DNA of 64,000 nt from Drosophila pseudoobscura (taxonomy: Eukaryota; Arthropoda; Insecta; Diptera; Drosophilidae), in the NCBI RefSeq assembly GCF_009870125.1, contig NC_046680.1, positions 22,215,501 to 22,279,500 on the forward strand, given 5' to 3'. Below the pieces are notes generated by a model. It saw only the letters and a list, made by a program, of their open reading frames with translations. It ran no database searches and was not told the origin of the DNA. The position numbers and the translations under genes are program-made. Within the stretch, counting starts at the first letter, position 1. Every line of letters begins with the position of its first letter. Positions 48,619-61,500 of the stretch are shown in pieces.

Positions 48619-50490
48619 CTTAGAAACATTGCATTTCTTATATCTTGTTGCATCCTCCAAAGGTTACACTTGGCACGGCTCAAAGAGCAACGTTCAAAAC
48701 GTATTTCCTTTAATCAGTTTTCTTCATACCCCCTTCACTCAGCCACCATTATTAATGATGACTATAACCGGGATGTGAAACGGACAAACGAATATTGCAG
48801 GACCTTCTTTTGGGGGCGCCTCAATCAATTTACAATTCATGGTGTAAGCCCAGGGAAAAAGGCGCTGCTAGAAATCGAAATCAGTCGTCTGTGAATATTG
48901 CAAAATGAGCTTCCGTCTCCTGCCTGGGCTCCGACTTCCGGCAGCAATTTCCGTTTCCTCATTACCCTATTTTTTTTTCTTATTTTTCTGTTAAGTCCGG
49001 AGACTGTTAAGCGGAGGCTGCTGTGCAGGCGTGTCCATGCCTCCTGCCATATGACAATTTATTATGCCCCAAGCTTCGATTTAAATTGCTTGACAATTAT
49101 TATACAATGACGGGGGCCAACAGTGACAAAAAGGACGATGACGATGACGACGACGACGAGAACGACAAATGAAAAATGTTCTTGTTCGACAATTTTCCCA
49201 ACCAGTCCGCGCCCCTCAGCTTCGCTCTGCTCCCTGCTCCACTGAGCTCCCTGCCTCAGAATTAATGATGGCAAATTTGCAAAGTTCACAAATTTCTTAT
49301 TAGTAGTCCATGGCTGACGAAGTTGGCTTTTCCTCAGCCACCGCCCCGCCTCCATCGTCCTTCCTGTGTTCCAGGAGCACTGCCTGGGGTTCATATTTCA
49401 TTTTAGGCAGTTAGTTTTGCAGGGGTGGTGGGAGCTTCCAGAGGGGAGGGGACCCTTCTCTGAGGTTTTAAATTTTCGCACTCTTGCCGCCAGCCAGAAG
49501 GAAATTTCCCAAGCGTTCTAATTTGAATTTTAATTGAGGTTCTCTTTGTGGTTTTTCTTCGTGCTGGTCCCACATTTTTTTTTGGTGTTGTGTTTGTTTG
49601 GTTGGTTGGATGCTTTGAAAATTAACAATAATTATAAATAATTAATATGCGGAACAGGGTTTCTTGCACTTTCTTTACTTATTTTTTTTTTTTTTTATGG
49701 AACGTGACAACTGAGATTGCTTTGGAAAAAAGAAAAACCAGTCAGGGAAAATATTGATATATACTTTTATAAATTGCTCGCAATCACATTTACGTTTCCA
49801 TTTTAAAAAAATATTACAACTAAATGGTGTATTTTTGTCAGATTTATTCCTCAATTGAAAACTCTTTGTAAATATTTGACAGCGAAAATAAATGAGAAAA
49901 ATATATATTTTCAACGATGTGAAATCAAATCAAAGCGAAAATCTTTTATACAGTTTATGCAAATATAAAAAACAAAAGCAAAAAATAAAATGTGGCTACG
50001 TCAATCGTTAAAAAAAGTGAAAAAGTGGAAAGACTCATCAGCTTCGCATAAATAAAAAATCAAATGAATATGGAAATAATGTGAAGCAAATACAATAAAA
50101 ATAAAAAACCAATACCATACTCGATGGAAGGGAAGGGAAGCTCGGAATGGCCATCGAACTGTGTCATACTCGTACATATATCTCGATTGATATATCCCTA
50201 TGCCGCCGCGGACGAGGAAAATATTGCGGGAATATACCTACATTTAATTGCATTCAGCAAAAAGATGGAGAGAAAAAAGTGGTCTTTCTGCGAAACGCTC
50301 TGCCTGGCTGCCATAGAATATGTAAATTGATATTTCAACAGCTAACAGATTTTCTAATCAATCAAAATGTCTTTTAAACATTGGAATAATTATTGCTGTA
50401 ATATCTTTGCTATTTTTATGGAGCTACATTCTCCAAACTCGAAATATAAAATATATTTATTATCAAGCAAATTGGAGTTTTTTCCCACGC

Positions 50491-50504
50491 CAATGATATC
50501 ATTG
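50491..50504. repeat. 14-bp perfect palindrome
   Basis: CAATGATATCATTG reads the same on both strands and is followed by ATGATTA and ATTAATGATTTAAT sequence. It could be a dimeric transcription-factor site, but this is only inferred. Confidence 0.4.
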
Positions 50505-53042
50505 ATGATTACTCTCCGTGTAAACGATTAATGATTTAATAACTAGGACATATCTTTATCAATCAATCAATTATCATACAATTTTTTACCTTTCTCATCT
50601 CTCATTTTCGTACACTTATTATTTTTCATCTTTAATTTTTCCCACCTGCCATGGTCTGCCCTTGTGTACCACATCCATTATGGGGGCGAAGAAGCAGAAT
50701 TAATTAAAAATGCAATTCCCATTAAACGAATGCAATTTCTTGAAAACAAAATGCCAGTGAAGGGACAACAGACGTGAACTATGGTCTCCCCCGTTGGGGT
50801 CTGGCCCCCTCCCCTCATCAAGGGATTTCACCTGACCAGAACCGTCGCGTCAGACGGAAGATGAATGATGAAGACGACGACGACGTTGATGATGACATTA
50901 TCTCATGCCCATTGAGCGCAAATGTGGCGTGCTTGTTGCACGTCATAAAGGATCCCAGAAAAACCAAAAACATGCAACAAACGAGAATCACTGAGAATTA
51001 AATGAAACAAGTTGATCACAAAATACTCTACAGTGCATTAATATTGCATATGCTTTATATGATTCAAGATTTTTAAGATCGTGCCAAGAAAGAGTCGGAA
51101 AGAACAGCACTTATAGCCTAATATATGGTTTAAATAAAGAATTCCATCTATCATTTTTAAGAGTACACAAAAGCCGGTAAAAACTAAAAGATATAAGAGA
51201 GAAAATGACAGACATTCATTCCCAACCAGACCAGCCCCATCCACTCACACTAGTACTCATGGCTTATGTCACTTTTTTTTGAGTGAATTGTTCGCTGATG
51301 CCTTTGTGTTACAGAATGAAATGAAATGGGAGCTCGAGCTGTGGTCGAAAATCTGTCTGTGCCAGGGAAATTTTGACTAGATGCTGCCAGTGGCTTTTGT
51401 TCTGTGCACCGAAACAGGTGAATGATCGGTTAAATATTGTGTTGCAATCTGTTGTTTCAGTTCATTGACTTGTTTGTGGACATAACTGGAATATTAATGC
51501 AATATACTAAAGCTGGATAGTTAAGGCAGGAGAAAGTTCTGTAGTTCTGTTTACGAATTCAGTGGAGGAGCTTGAGGCGCATTTAAATTAAGTTTAATAG
51601 TGCTGCCTCAATCCCTCTGGAGTTGGCTCCTTGGAGTTCCTTGGCTACATCTCGCTTCGTGCTAGAGCCACATTTACGTCAAGTACTTAACAACTTTAAT
51701 GAGCGGCCAGAAGGAGAGAAGAAAACAGGAAAAACGCCCTGCCCTGGCCTGTCACCCACATGAAATGGGAGGACGCGGAGGCGAAGGAGTAGCTTCCAAA
51801 GTAGCCAACGCGCACTTAATACTAATGGCTGTCATTATCCTTTATCCTTTTGGCTGTCGCAACAACTGTCTCTGAAACACACTCGCACTCTCACTCTCCC
51901 TCTCTACGACTATCTATCCCTTTTGTTTGCACGCACATTTATTAGGCAAACCAAAGCGCAAACTTCCGTTCAGTCCACGTTCGAGTCCCCCCAGACAAAA
52001 AACTTGTCCAAAACAAAGGCAGAAAAAAAATTAACTTAACTCAATTTAAAAATAAAACTTTTATTCTTATTTTTGCTGGTTGTTTTCTTTGCTGTTGACA
52101 AAAAACGAATTAAGCTTCTAGCAAAGGCAAACTTGAAGTAGCTTTTGTGCGAGGAAAGTATTAAAATCGTTTTTCAGATGGACCTAGAAGAGGGGGAATG
52201 GAGGATAAGTGGTGTGGGGTATGGGGGTTGTTGGGTAAGTAGCCAAAAGGATTCCTCGCCAAGTCAAGTGTCCTTGAATCAAATTTACTTAACTTGAAGC
52301 TGCCTTTGCAATGTTGTCTTCGCCTCGCCCTTAGTGCTCCCGCTCAGAGTTTTCTTTTTTGGTTTCCCGATTTCACCATTTACATAAAATTGTCCTCTTT
52401 TATTTCGGCAAAAATGAATTTTCATAAGTCTCCTGAAAGCGAGTACACCAATCGCTGTTGGAAATGGTTAATATGTGATGGGTTGCGCATCCATTTCAGC
52501 AATCTTCTGAAAAGTTTCTTTGGTTTCAGGTCAAGTTGAGATTGAGTATTAGAGCACTGGCTGCAGGAGAGAGAATTTAAGTGGTTTTTGGACTTTGAGT
52601 TTGAGTTGTGAGAGTGTTGGTTCTATAAATTAAGAATTGGTTCAACGTATGTATCTATCCTCTCCAGGAGTCAGAAGAGCAGCTAAATAAAGGTAATATT
52701 TATGGGGGACATAGCATATATGTACGATTACAGAAGATACATAATCTCACTCGTTAAACGGCTTTTAATTTTGACCTGCCACCTCTGACTGGGGGAACCA
52801 CACTCAATTATTGTCTGCCATCCAGCCGGGCCGGCATCCACTCAACCGATTTCGACCTCTATCATTGGGGTGTACGTCACATCTATGGATGTGTAATAAT
52901 TTCACACGCTCTCGCCCCGCGGTCATTTTAATTAGCACGATTGCATTTTCAACACGTTCAGACAATTCAAATGGTAAATCACATAGGCAGCCCCAACATC
53001 TGCTGTTCTGCTGCTGCTGCTGTCCACAGTCATTCAATCACT

Positions 53043-53058
53043 CAGTCAGTCAGTCAGT
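53043..53058. repeat. CAGT tetranucleotide repeat
   Basis: Four perfect CAGT units. Confidence 0.9.
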
Positions 53059-53620
53059 CAGACAGGCGTTCATTATACGCATACCTATGTATACGAGTGG
53101 GCATGGTCCAACTGCGGCCTGGTGCACTTCAGTGCGTTTCACTGCAGCAAGGCAAATCAGCCCGAAATTGGACTGTAAATTAATTCTGCTAATTAGTGCA
53201 TCCAGAATGAATGGGAGGACTTGGGGGCTCTCTTAGGGGCTTGATTACCATCCAATACAATAACACATTAATTGGGAAGATTACAAAATCCTTTAAATGG
53301 TGCAGCTGATGAATGACTGGAATATTTAAATCCGAATTAATAGCTTGAAATGCGGGAGAGTTCTGCTCATCTTTTCTAGGCCATCGTCCTCTGCCCCGAC
53401 TCACGCCCCGTATGATCCCATCAATGGCTTGTCAACGGGTAAACAAAAGATGTAAATGTATTTATTTAAAGCAAACCCCCTCTCTCCACCGCCATTCTCA
53501 GTCACTCATTCAGTATTTGCATTGCGTATACGCGGCGTTTGCCAGAGAGACGCACACAAAACCAGTCAACAAATGCACTGACTGCCACAGTAGCCGCTCG
53601 AACGTCACTTGGCTATAACC

Positions 53621-56600
53621 ATGCTCGACATGAAACTTTGCGTAGTCTTTCTGCTGATCAGCAGCAGCTTTCTGCGGAGTGTCAGTCTCGGGCAGGGCCT
53701 GATCGACTCCGTCTGCCAGATGGCGCAGCTACATCGCCTCGAGTGTCAAGTGCATCGCGTGGAGACCGCCGACGGGTATCTCTTGAGTCTTCATCGCATT
53801 CCCGCGCCGCGCAACCAGAGCTGCCCCCGTGAGACCAGGACCAGGCTGCGGCCCTTTGTGCTGATGCACGGACTCCTCGGCTCGGCCGCAGACTTCGTGA
53901 CTGCGGGACGGGGCCAGGCTCTGGCAGTGGAGTTGCACAGGCGATGCTTTGACGTCTGGCTGCCAAATGCCCGGGGCACAACGCACTCCCGTCGGCACCG
54001 CACTCTGCAGACGAGTCAGGCGCGGTTCTGGCAGTTCAGCTGGCACGAGATTGGCCTCTACGACCTGCCCGCCATCGTGGACCGTGTACTGGTAATGACA
54101 GGCCACCGGCAGGTACACTATGTGGGTCACTCGCAGGGAACCACTGTGCTGCTGGTGCTCCTGTCGCAGCGTCCCGAGTACAATTCGAAGTTTGCCAATG
54201 CGGCCCTAATGGCTCCCGTGGCCTTTCTCAAGCACCTGAGTAGTCCGCCGCTGCGTTTGCTGGCCAGCGACAGTGCTGGGGTCACCGTACGTATATACTT
54301 GATGAGCGGACACATCACCAGAATGTGATCCTAGAATCCTAACCCCTCCCCCCTTACAGATGCTACTCAACAAGCTGGGCCTCAACGAGCTGCTGCCCGC
54401 CACGGCGCTGACCCAGGTGGGGGGGCAGTTCTTCTGCAGCGCCACCCTGCCCACCTACACCCTCTGCACGCTCTTCACCTCCCTCTATGTGGGCTTCAGC
54501 GACTATCCAGTGGATCGTGTGAGTACGATTATATATGCGGGCCATAATTTAGCCAACAAAGCGGCCCCAAAACTTTTTTTTTGTTGTATGCAAAAGTTTT
54601 TATTGCACTCAGGAGTGGGACTGAACCAAAACCCCATGCTGCCACACAGACACACACAGGCAAATACACACATACAGACAGAGAGAAAGAGAAAAAGAGC
54701 GGAAGTGGAAGGTTGCAAGTTGGGGGAGAAGCCTTAGTTTTGGTAATAAAAGTTATTTGAATTTAAATGCGTAAACGAGCTGCTCCTACCGGGTCTCAGC
54801 TTCCTGGTTGGAAGTTAGGTCAGAACTATTGTGGATAGGAAGAGTGCAGATGGGTATATCGGTATGGGCTTAAAGTTTATAACCTTTGGACTGTAAATAT
54901 CCAAACAATCGTGAACTGTGAGAAGGTCCGTCAGACATTCAATTGGATGAACAGATTTAATCCATATATATCTGTATATATATATACATATATATATAGC
55001 TTTATTAAATAATCACATCATTAACCATTCAGAGCATCTGCATATAGACTCGACGGCACTTCAACCTTTTGTATATCTCCTATAATGTGCAGCCAAAAGG
55101 TACGCTAAACTTTTCCACTGCCCAACCGAACTATAACCCTTTCCAGGAATACACACACACGCACAGTTCCTCACCGCCTGCTCCGCTGGCGCGGCTAACA
55201 TACATTACGTATACGGCACGCTGCCTTAAACACTTTTTGTTTCCCTCTGGCATGCGAATGGTACACTCGGTACATTTGAATTTTGTTTTGCTGTGAAATA
55301 TGGCGAATAAATCGCGCCCGTGCAACGAAAGAAAAAACTTTATGGCTTATCTGTGTGTTCGCCATGTTACGGGGGCGCGTGCTTAAAAGGCTTACCTATC
55401 CGACTGGAGTGAGTCTGTTGGAGTGTGCCTGGTGTATGTGGCATGCTCCGGACGGACGCCAAGTGCCGCTTGTTAGTTATTAGGGTAAGGGCTTGGGCCA
55501 ATTGGTTTTTGGGCCACGCCAATGCTGCCGAAGCCGGATGTTCACTTTTTATAGTTGCCAAGAGACAGTGAAAAAATGGTTGGAAACTGTTGGGGAATAT
55601 AACTCTAAAGACTCTTTCCATATGCAGCCATAAACAAGCATTTAAAACGATGAATAAAACACAGTATAACTTAAACAAAACACTGCCCTCAAAAAGTACA
55701 ACATAAAAAATTTATCGTTCATGAAATATGCAACAATGGAAACGCAATCAATTTATTAAAAATAAATACGATTTGTCCGATTTCTGAGAGTCTTAATAGC
55801 TTCAAATCAAAGAAAGTTTTATCGCAGGAATTTCAGAATATTGTATTTTATTTCAATACCAATTCCAAGCGAATCCCTTCAATTGATGACTCTTCCTCCC
55901 AGGAAAGAACCAAATGAAAACCAGTTTCCCTATACATGAATAAGTTTGTCAATTTGAAACTTCAACGCCGAAACTTCGGAGCGCCAAACGGAGGCAAGTC
56001 AACAGCAATTTGGCAGCTACTGCCACTTGACACAGGAATCACTAAGTGCAACCGCGTGCCATATCTGTCGGATCGTCATGGCTTCCATAAAAAAGTCAAC
56101 AAACTAGTCACTGCAACCAGTAAAAAAATAAAAATAAAAGGAGAATATATGGCTAAGCAAATAGGGAGCAAAGACGCTCAGAGTTGAGCAAATGGAGCGA
56201 GGCGATGGCGATGGCGATACTTGCGACAACTGTCGAACATGCCACACCATACAGATAGACGTCCGAATAAATATTTGTGCATATTTAGTAGGAGCGGGCT
56301 GCCCCTCAAGCCGGGGCCCGCATGGAGTTCAACAGACTTGGCCAACAGCAATGCTGCAATGCGTCGAGTAAGATTCGAGAGGGAATAAAGAATGTACAGA
56401 AAAACGCAAGCGAATAATCATGGGGAGTGGGCAAAGAAAAACTCTGGAAACACAAACAAGCTGGCGGCACAAAAATTGCTTGTATTTGCCACAAGTTGCA
56501 AGCTGGTTGCAACAAAAATAACAACAACTGTCGTGTGGAAATGCAACGGCCAGGCGGAAAATCAAATAAACATCAAAATAGCAACAAAAAAACAAAAACA

Positions 56601-58125
56601 AAAAATATGTCGCCGCAGGACGCAGAGCGACACTCAACGGGCAAGGAGACGCGCGACGACAGGACGCGACACTACGCCACACGACGCCCCACGACGCATG
56701 CAACGTTTCAATGGCTTGTCATGGAAATTTAAAGTCGCTGGATTTACATAAAATACTACAGTTAAAAACTCCATTCAAGAGTCGTTGCGGCATGGAAAAA
56801 GAATGCCACAAACATGCAGTCGACATCCACAAAAAGTGACCAAGTTTTTGCGGATATTCCAAATGAATATCCCATTCGTATTCAATCAAGCAGCGATTTT
56901 TTCGTTTTAAATTAAACTTTTTCGATAGAGTTTAATAGTATCAAAGAAAAAATTGGCAAGATGTTTATTCAGTGTTTTTGGGGAATAGAAAAACTAGGCG
57001 GAGATGTCTTGTCAAATAAATTCGTAGAATAAAAATCAATTAATCAATTGTGGAATTCTGCAAGTGTAATTTAAGAAAAAATTTACGAAAGATAAGCAGA
57101 ATGAGAAACTATGTCCGACTCTCTTAATAACAATATTAATGGAAGCTTTTTAATCTTCCGACTCTTGCTCTTAGTTTAATTTAACCACCCCAAATCAATC
57201 TTAATGAGTTTCAATTTTAAATGGAAAATTCCTTTGCATTTTCCTTAATCAAAAGCTGATCAACAAATAAGCAGCTAATTTCTAAACAAATAATAAAAAT
57301 TCCAAGCAACGGTCAGAGCAGCCATCAAAGCGAACGGACCTCCTAGCCTTTGGCCTGTGACCTCGCTTCAGTGTTTGCTCATGTGTGTTTGTGTGTATGT
57401 GTGTGTGTATGTGTGTGTGCTTGTGTGGACTTCCGTATGCTTTGTGTCGCAATGAAACGGAAATAGCAGCCTGAACACACACCGATACGCCGGCCGACAC
57501 ACACATGAATGGTCGAGAGGTCGTATATCCGGCTTCATATCATACAATTTAAACGTTTTGGAAGTTTAAGCCTAACAATATGGCTTCATGCTTGCCTCTG
57601 CTTTGGCTTTTGCCTTCCACAGAGCCTCTTGCCACGCATCCTGGAGACGATTCCGGCGGGCATCTCGCGTGGCCAGTTGCAGCACTTCGGGCAGCTCATC
57701 AATAGCGGTAAGTCGGAGAGATGACATATGCCTGATGCGAGTGGGGAAGGTAATCCTTCTCCATCCTGCTGATGTCTCTCTCCGTTTCATCCGCAGGCAA
57801 ATTCCAGCAATACGACTATCGTTCGCCGAGGCTGAACAGCCTGCGATATGGCCAGCCCACGCCCCCCTCATATCGGTTGAGGAATGTTCGCCTCCAGCTG
57901 CAGATCTTTCATGGTACTCGCGATGCCTTGTCCAGTCAGGCGGATGTACAGCGACTGGTTAACGAGCTGCGCCAGAGCCGTACGCGGCTGTATCAGGTTC
58001 CAGGCTACAATCACATTGACTTTCTGTTTGCCGTCACTGCCTCGCAATTGGTTTATGAGCGCATCATTCAACAGGCCTGGCAACTGGATGCAACAGCAGC
58101 AGCAGTAGCACTCCAGGGTAGATGA
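53621..58125 (+). CDS. Secreted acid lipase (lysosomal/gastric lipase family)
   Basis: Alpha/beta-hydrolase that cleaves acylglycerols or cholesteryl esters, expected in the gut lumen or lysosome. Exons 53621–54286, 54360–54518, 57623–57707 and 57797–58125 join in phase to give 412 residues. The ATG at 53621 is preceded by ACC; an in-frame ATG at 53630 would start just before the hydrophobic signal peptide. The usual lipase N-terminal block is present (CQVHRVETADGYLLSLHRIP, 42–61). LMHGLLGSA (81–89) forms the oxyanion region. The nucleophile is S171 in GHSQG, the acid is D346 in FHGTRDA, and the base is H376 in GYNHIDF. All three catalytic residues are intact and the length is normal. Introns 1 and 3-to-4 are short (73 and 89 bp), while the one at 54519–57622 is 3.1 kb. 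Flies have many paralogues, so I give no symbol. It is convergent with the UBE3C gene. Confidence 0.95.
54519..57622. other. 3.1 kb intron of the lipase gene
   Basis: Bounded by CGT then GTGAGT and by CCTTCCACAG. The proteins on both sides join in phase and match the family. Inside are TATA-type and TG repeats and A/T-rich DNA. No nested gene is recognised; the longest ATG frame, 55936–56187, looks like chance. Confidence 0.75.
54963..54998. repeat. (TA)n-rich tract
   Basis: Interrupted TATA dinucleotide repeat in the lipase intron. Confidence 0.85.
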
Positions 58126-58535
58126 TGGTGATGATGATGAATTACAGTGGTAGAGGGACAGCAATGATACTTTTAATCTATTTTATCAATAGGTTTAATC
58201 GTCTTAGTCGTGGAAATATTCATTATAGTTTGTTACACTCATAGCTTGTTATGGGGAAAACAAAATCTAAACTAAAAATAATCAAAAGAAAAACCTTGCT
58301 AAACAGACCTCAAAAGCTTCATTCTTTACACATCGTATTTAGGTAAGTAATTATACATATACATATATATTTACTATGAAGAACTGGAATAGATGCACTG
58401 TCTGCTTACATCGCCTGCCTATGTACCAGTGTGCCTGGTGGGTCCCTTGGATTGGAGTCGTGTTTTCCGGGTATGGGGATATGTGTACCCTGTTCAAGGG
58501 AGAGTGGTACTGTGGGTGTATAGGTGGGAGGCAGA
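58126..58535. other. Shared 3' region of convergent lipase and UBE3C genes
   Basis: Only 410 bp separates the two stop codons. On the minus strand ATTAAA occurs at 58172–58177 and 58194–58199, close to the lipase stop. No AATAAA for the plus-strand lipase is seen inside, so the two 3' UTRs probably overlap. Confidence 0.5.
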
Positions 58536-61500
58536 TTAGCTGAGCTCGAATCCCACACCGGACTGTATGGCATAGAGCAGCTTTTCGCGCATTTGTTCCA
58601 CAGTATTAAATGGCGGCAACTTCAGCAGATTGGTACAGGTGCTGGCCGTAGGCAAGCGCTCCATATCTCCAGCATTTTGTATGAAGAATGGAGGATCCAG
58701 GTCCTGCAAACGATATTTAATATAAGATAAAACAGGTTCAAATGAAATTCCATCTAGTGGTCAAACCTTAAAACCCAACAACGGTGGCCTAGAACAGCTG
58801 GTAACGAACTTTAGCAGCTGCCTGCGCTGCAGGTCATCGAAGCCCTCTAATGCCTCCCAAAAGGCCACAATCGAGGGATGCTCCGGCGTGTATTCGCCGC
58901 CGTACTTGCAGTGCTTCTTGAGATCCTCCAGATCGATCGGAATCTCAGCACCAGAGATGAGTATTTGCAGCTCCTTGTTGCTGAACATGTACAGCCATTC
59001 GATGGGCAGGACATTGGACAGACCCTTGCGGAAGGCATTGCAGTGGCGACGTATCTGGACATTGAGCTTATAGTCGGCTATCAGCTGGATATACTCAATG
59101 CGATTCGAGTTGGTCACCGGAGTGCTCTGGCCCTGCGGCTTCAGCTCGACAATCTGTGTCTGTCCCAGAGAGCTGCTGGCCACGGTGAAATCCAAATTCA
59201 ATTCACTGACATCCCCCGTATAGTCTTTTAAGTACAACAGATTGCGATATAGTTCCGGATCCAGCGAGGCCAACTGATGTATGTCCACATCCGAGTATTT
59301 GCCAGCCAGTTTTGTCAGGAAGAACTCAGCCAGCGGCAGCTCCACGAGCAGATTCTCGTATATCGCCTTGCCCAGAATGCGACCAATGAAATAGTAATGC
59401 TTCTCAAAGTCGCCAAAAAGATCCGCCACATTCGGATTCGGATAAAGCTTGTTGTCCGTGGTTACCCTGGTAATGCCAATATAATGAATAAAGGGATTTC
59501 CCCCTTGGGTATAAGTAATGTCCTCACATGAAAAAACCCCGATTGGGATCGAATGCAGATTTGATAAGCTCTGATAGGAATTCGCGAAAAACTCCGCCGC
59601 CATCAATGCCCGCCTCATCCAGACCCAGCGAAGAGACAAACTGTATGCGGAATTTCGGACGTAGATCCGGCTCTGTAAGAAAGATCATTTTATTAATATC
59701 AAACATTATGGAATAGGAGGGGAGAGCATACCATTCTCCGGGCGCAGCTTGTCGTAGGCATCTTCATATAGATGCGTCCGCCGGACAGTGATCATAATGG
59801 AGGGACCCTGGAGGAAGGCTTGCAAATGGCCCTGTACTCGCATCTTGTTGGCTGCCACCAGACCTTGAAGAATGCTTACACGCTTGCTGAAGGCCACCAC
59901 AAATGGTATCTCGCGCAGAATGGTTATTGAGCGTATCTGCTTGGTGGACATGGGCGGACCGTTCTCGAAGTCTTCGCGTGTAAAGTCCCGGATCGGTTGA
60001 AAGGGACGAATGCCGCGCAAACGGCTGCTATGAGTCAGGGGGAGATCGGTTGGCCTGTCGAGCGGCAGGTCCAATCGGCTGACAGTCCAGTGCGACTCCG
60101 GACAGAAGCCCATGCGTAGGTCACGCGTGTGTATCTGGTTGAGCACAAAGACCACAACATTGAGCAGATTGGCCCAGATCTGCTTCTGATGACGCAGCTT
60201 TTTGTCATCGGCCTCTGTGTGGCCCAACACGCTGCGATAGTTGGCCAAATTGCTGCGCGTTTCTGGAAAGGCCAGCTCCACGAGGCCCAGACTAATGTCC
60301 TTGAGCGTCTTAGACATTTGCACAATCTCCGCAATAGAGAATGGCATCAGTCGAACGTGCGTCGTCGGCATCAGCTTGTTCTCCACAAACTCTACATCGT
60401 GCAGAGTGGGCAGCAGACGTCCAAAGAGCATACAAAACGTGGCCAACAGTGGAATGGTGCGATCCACTCCTTGCTGCTTCGCTGTGGAAATGCGAAAGAA
60501 ATGGCAATTTGTAATGGAACCAAAGAAGCTTAGTCTTTCATTTTAAAGAACACTTACGCACAACCCCCTTGGAAATGAGGGTAAGCGGTGCTGAGAAGCC
60601 CAGCTGTGTGGATTCGGCGGCCAGCTTGAACCATACGGCACGTATAAACTTCGGAGTGAAGGCCAGAGTGTAGAGCAGCCTGCAAGTGCGAAAGTTTACT
60701 TAACTGAATGCCACTATTGACCATATTCTCACTTATATTCGAAGACTGCGTGTTTGTTGTAGATCATTAGGTTGTGGCAGATCTCGCAGAGGGCGTAGAT
60801 CAGTTGGCTGTGCTCGATATGAGGATCAAGCTGCTGGACAATAAAATCCACGCGCTCCGTTTCGTTCAGTGTGGCTATAGACTCCAGCAGACAGTCACGC
60901 TCCTTGCTACTTAGCTCCGCGCTCGTGCGGCATGTCTGCTCCATATCGTAGTCCAGTGTGTGAGCGACTGGCTGGTCCTCCTCTTCCTCCTCATCCGATT
61001 CATTGTCGCTGTCCACATGCCGATGCGGGGCATTGGCATGCGTTCGTAGAGTGGACTTGGGAAGGAGCAGAATGTTGGGCATCATTTCGGCTATGATTCG
61101 CACGTAGACAGTGAGCAGTGAACTCTGCTGCAATGTGGCTGCAGACACAAGACAATTTATGATGGATATTTGATCCGGGTACTCAAATACAATATTTTTG
61201 TAGCGACCTACCCAGCTGCCTGCGGTCGAGCACCAAGAGAGAGCTAAGTAAGAATGAGGTAAACAAGGCATCCATTGGTTGGGCCACGGTTTGCTTAGCG
61301 CCGCCGCTGCCCGTGTCTGCTCCATGGAACAAGAAGCTGCGCCGACTGGAGGCACTATCTGACTCCGATGTCGCAGTCACCGCTGCTGTTTCCAGGAGAT
61401 CGATGAGCGAGCGCATCAGCAGATCGAAGGGGAACTCTGGACATTCTGCCAGGCAGGGGAGTACGAAAGAACGTATGGCATCCGTGTGGGGCGTGGCCAG

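Larger units (their letters stand above)
45155..53620. other. 3' UTR and intergenic region, no gene recognised
   Basis: 8.5 kb between the unrecognised gene and the lipase. The first 0.5–1.5 kb is probably 3' UTR. Microsatellites are common. One 229-codon ATG-started minus-strand frame (47929–48618) has no recognised product. The A/T-rich stretch 49600–50720 contains a 14-bp palindrome and several TAAT motifs. No promoter for the lipase is clear; TATTTAAA at 53463 followed by TCAGTC around 53498 is a weak candidate. Confidence 0.55.

Noticed and set aside
53682..54130. Long frames on the minus strand inside the lipase
   Set aside because: Mirror-image frames of a G/C-rich real exon. The plus-strand frame carries the catalytic motifs.
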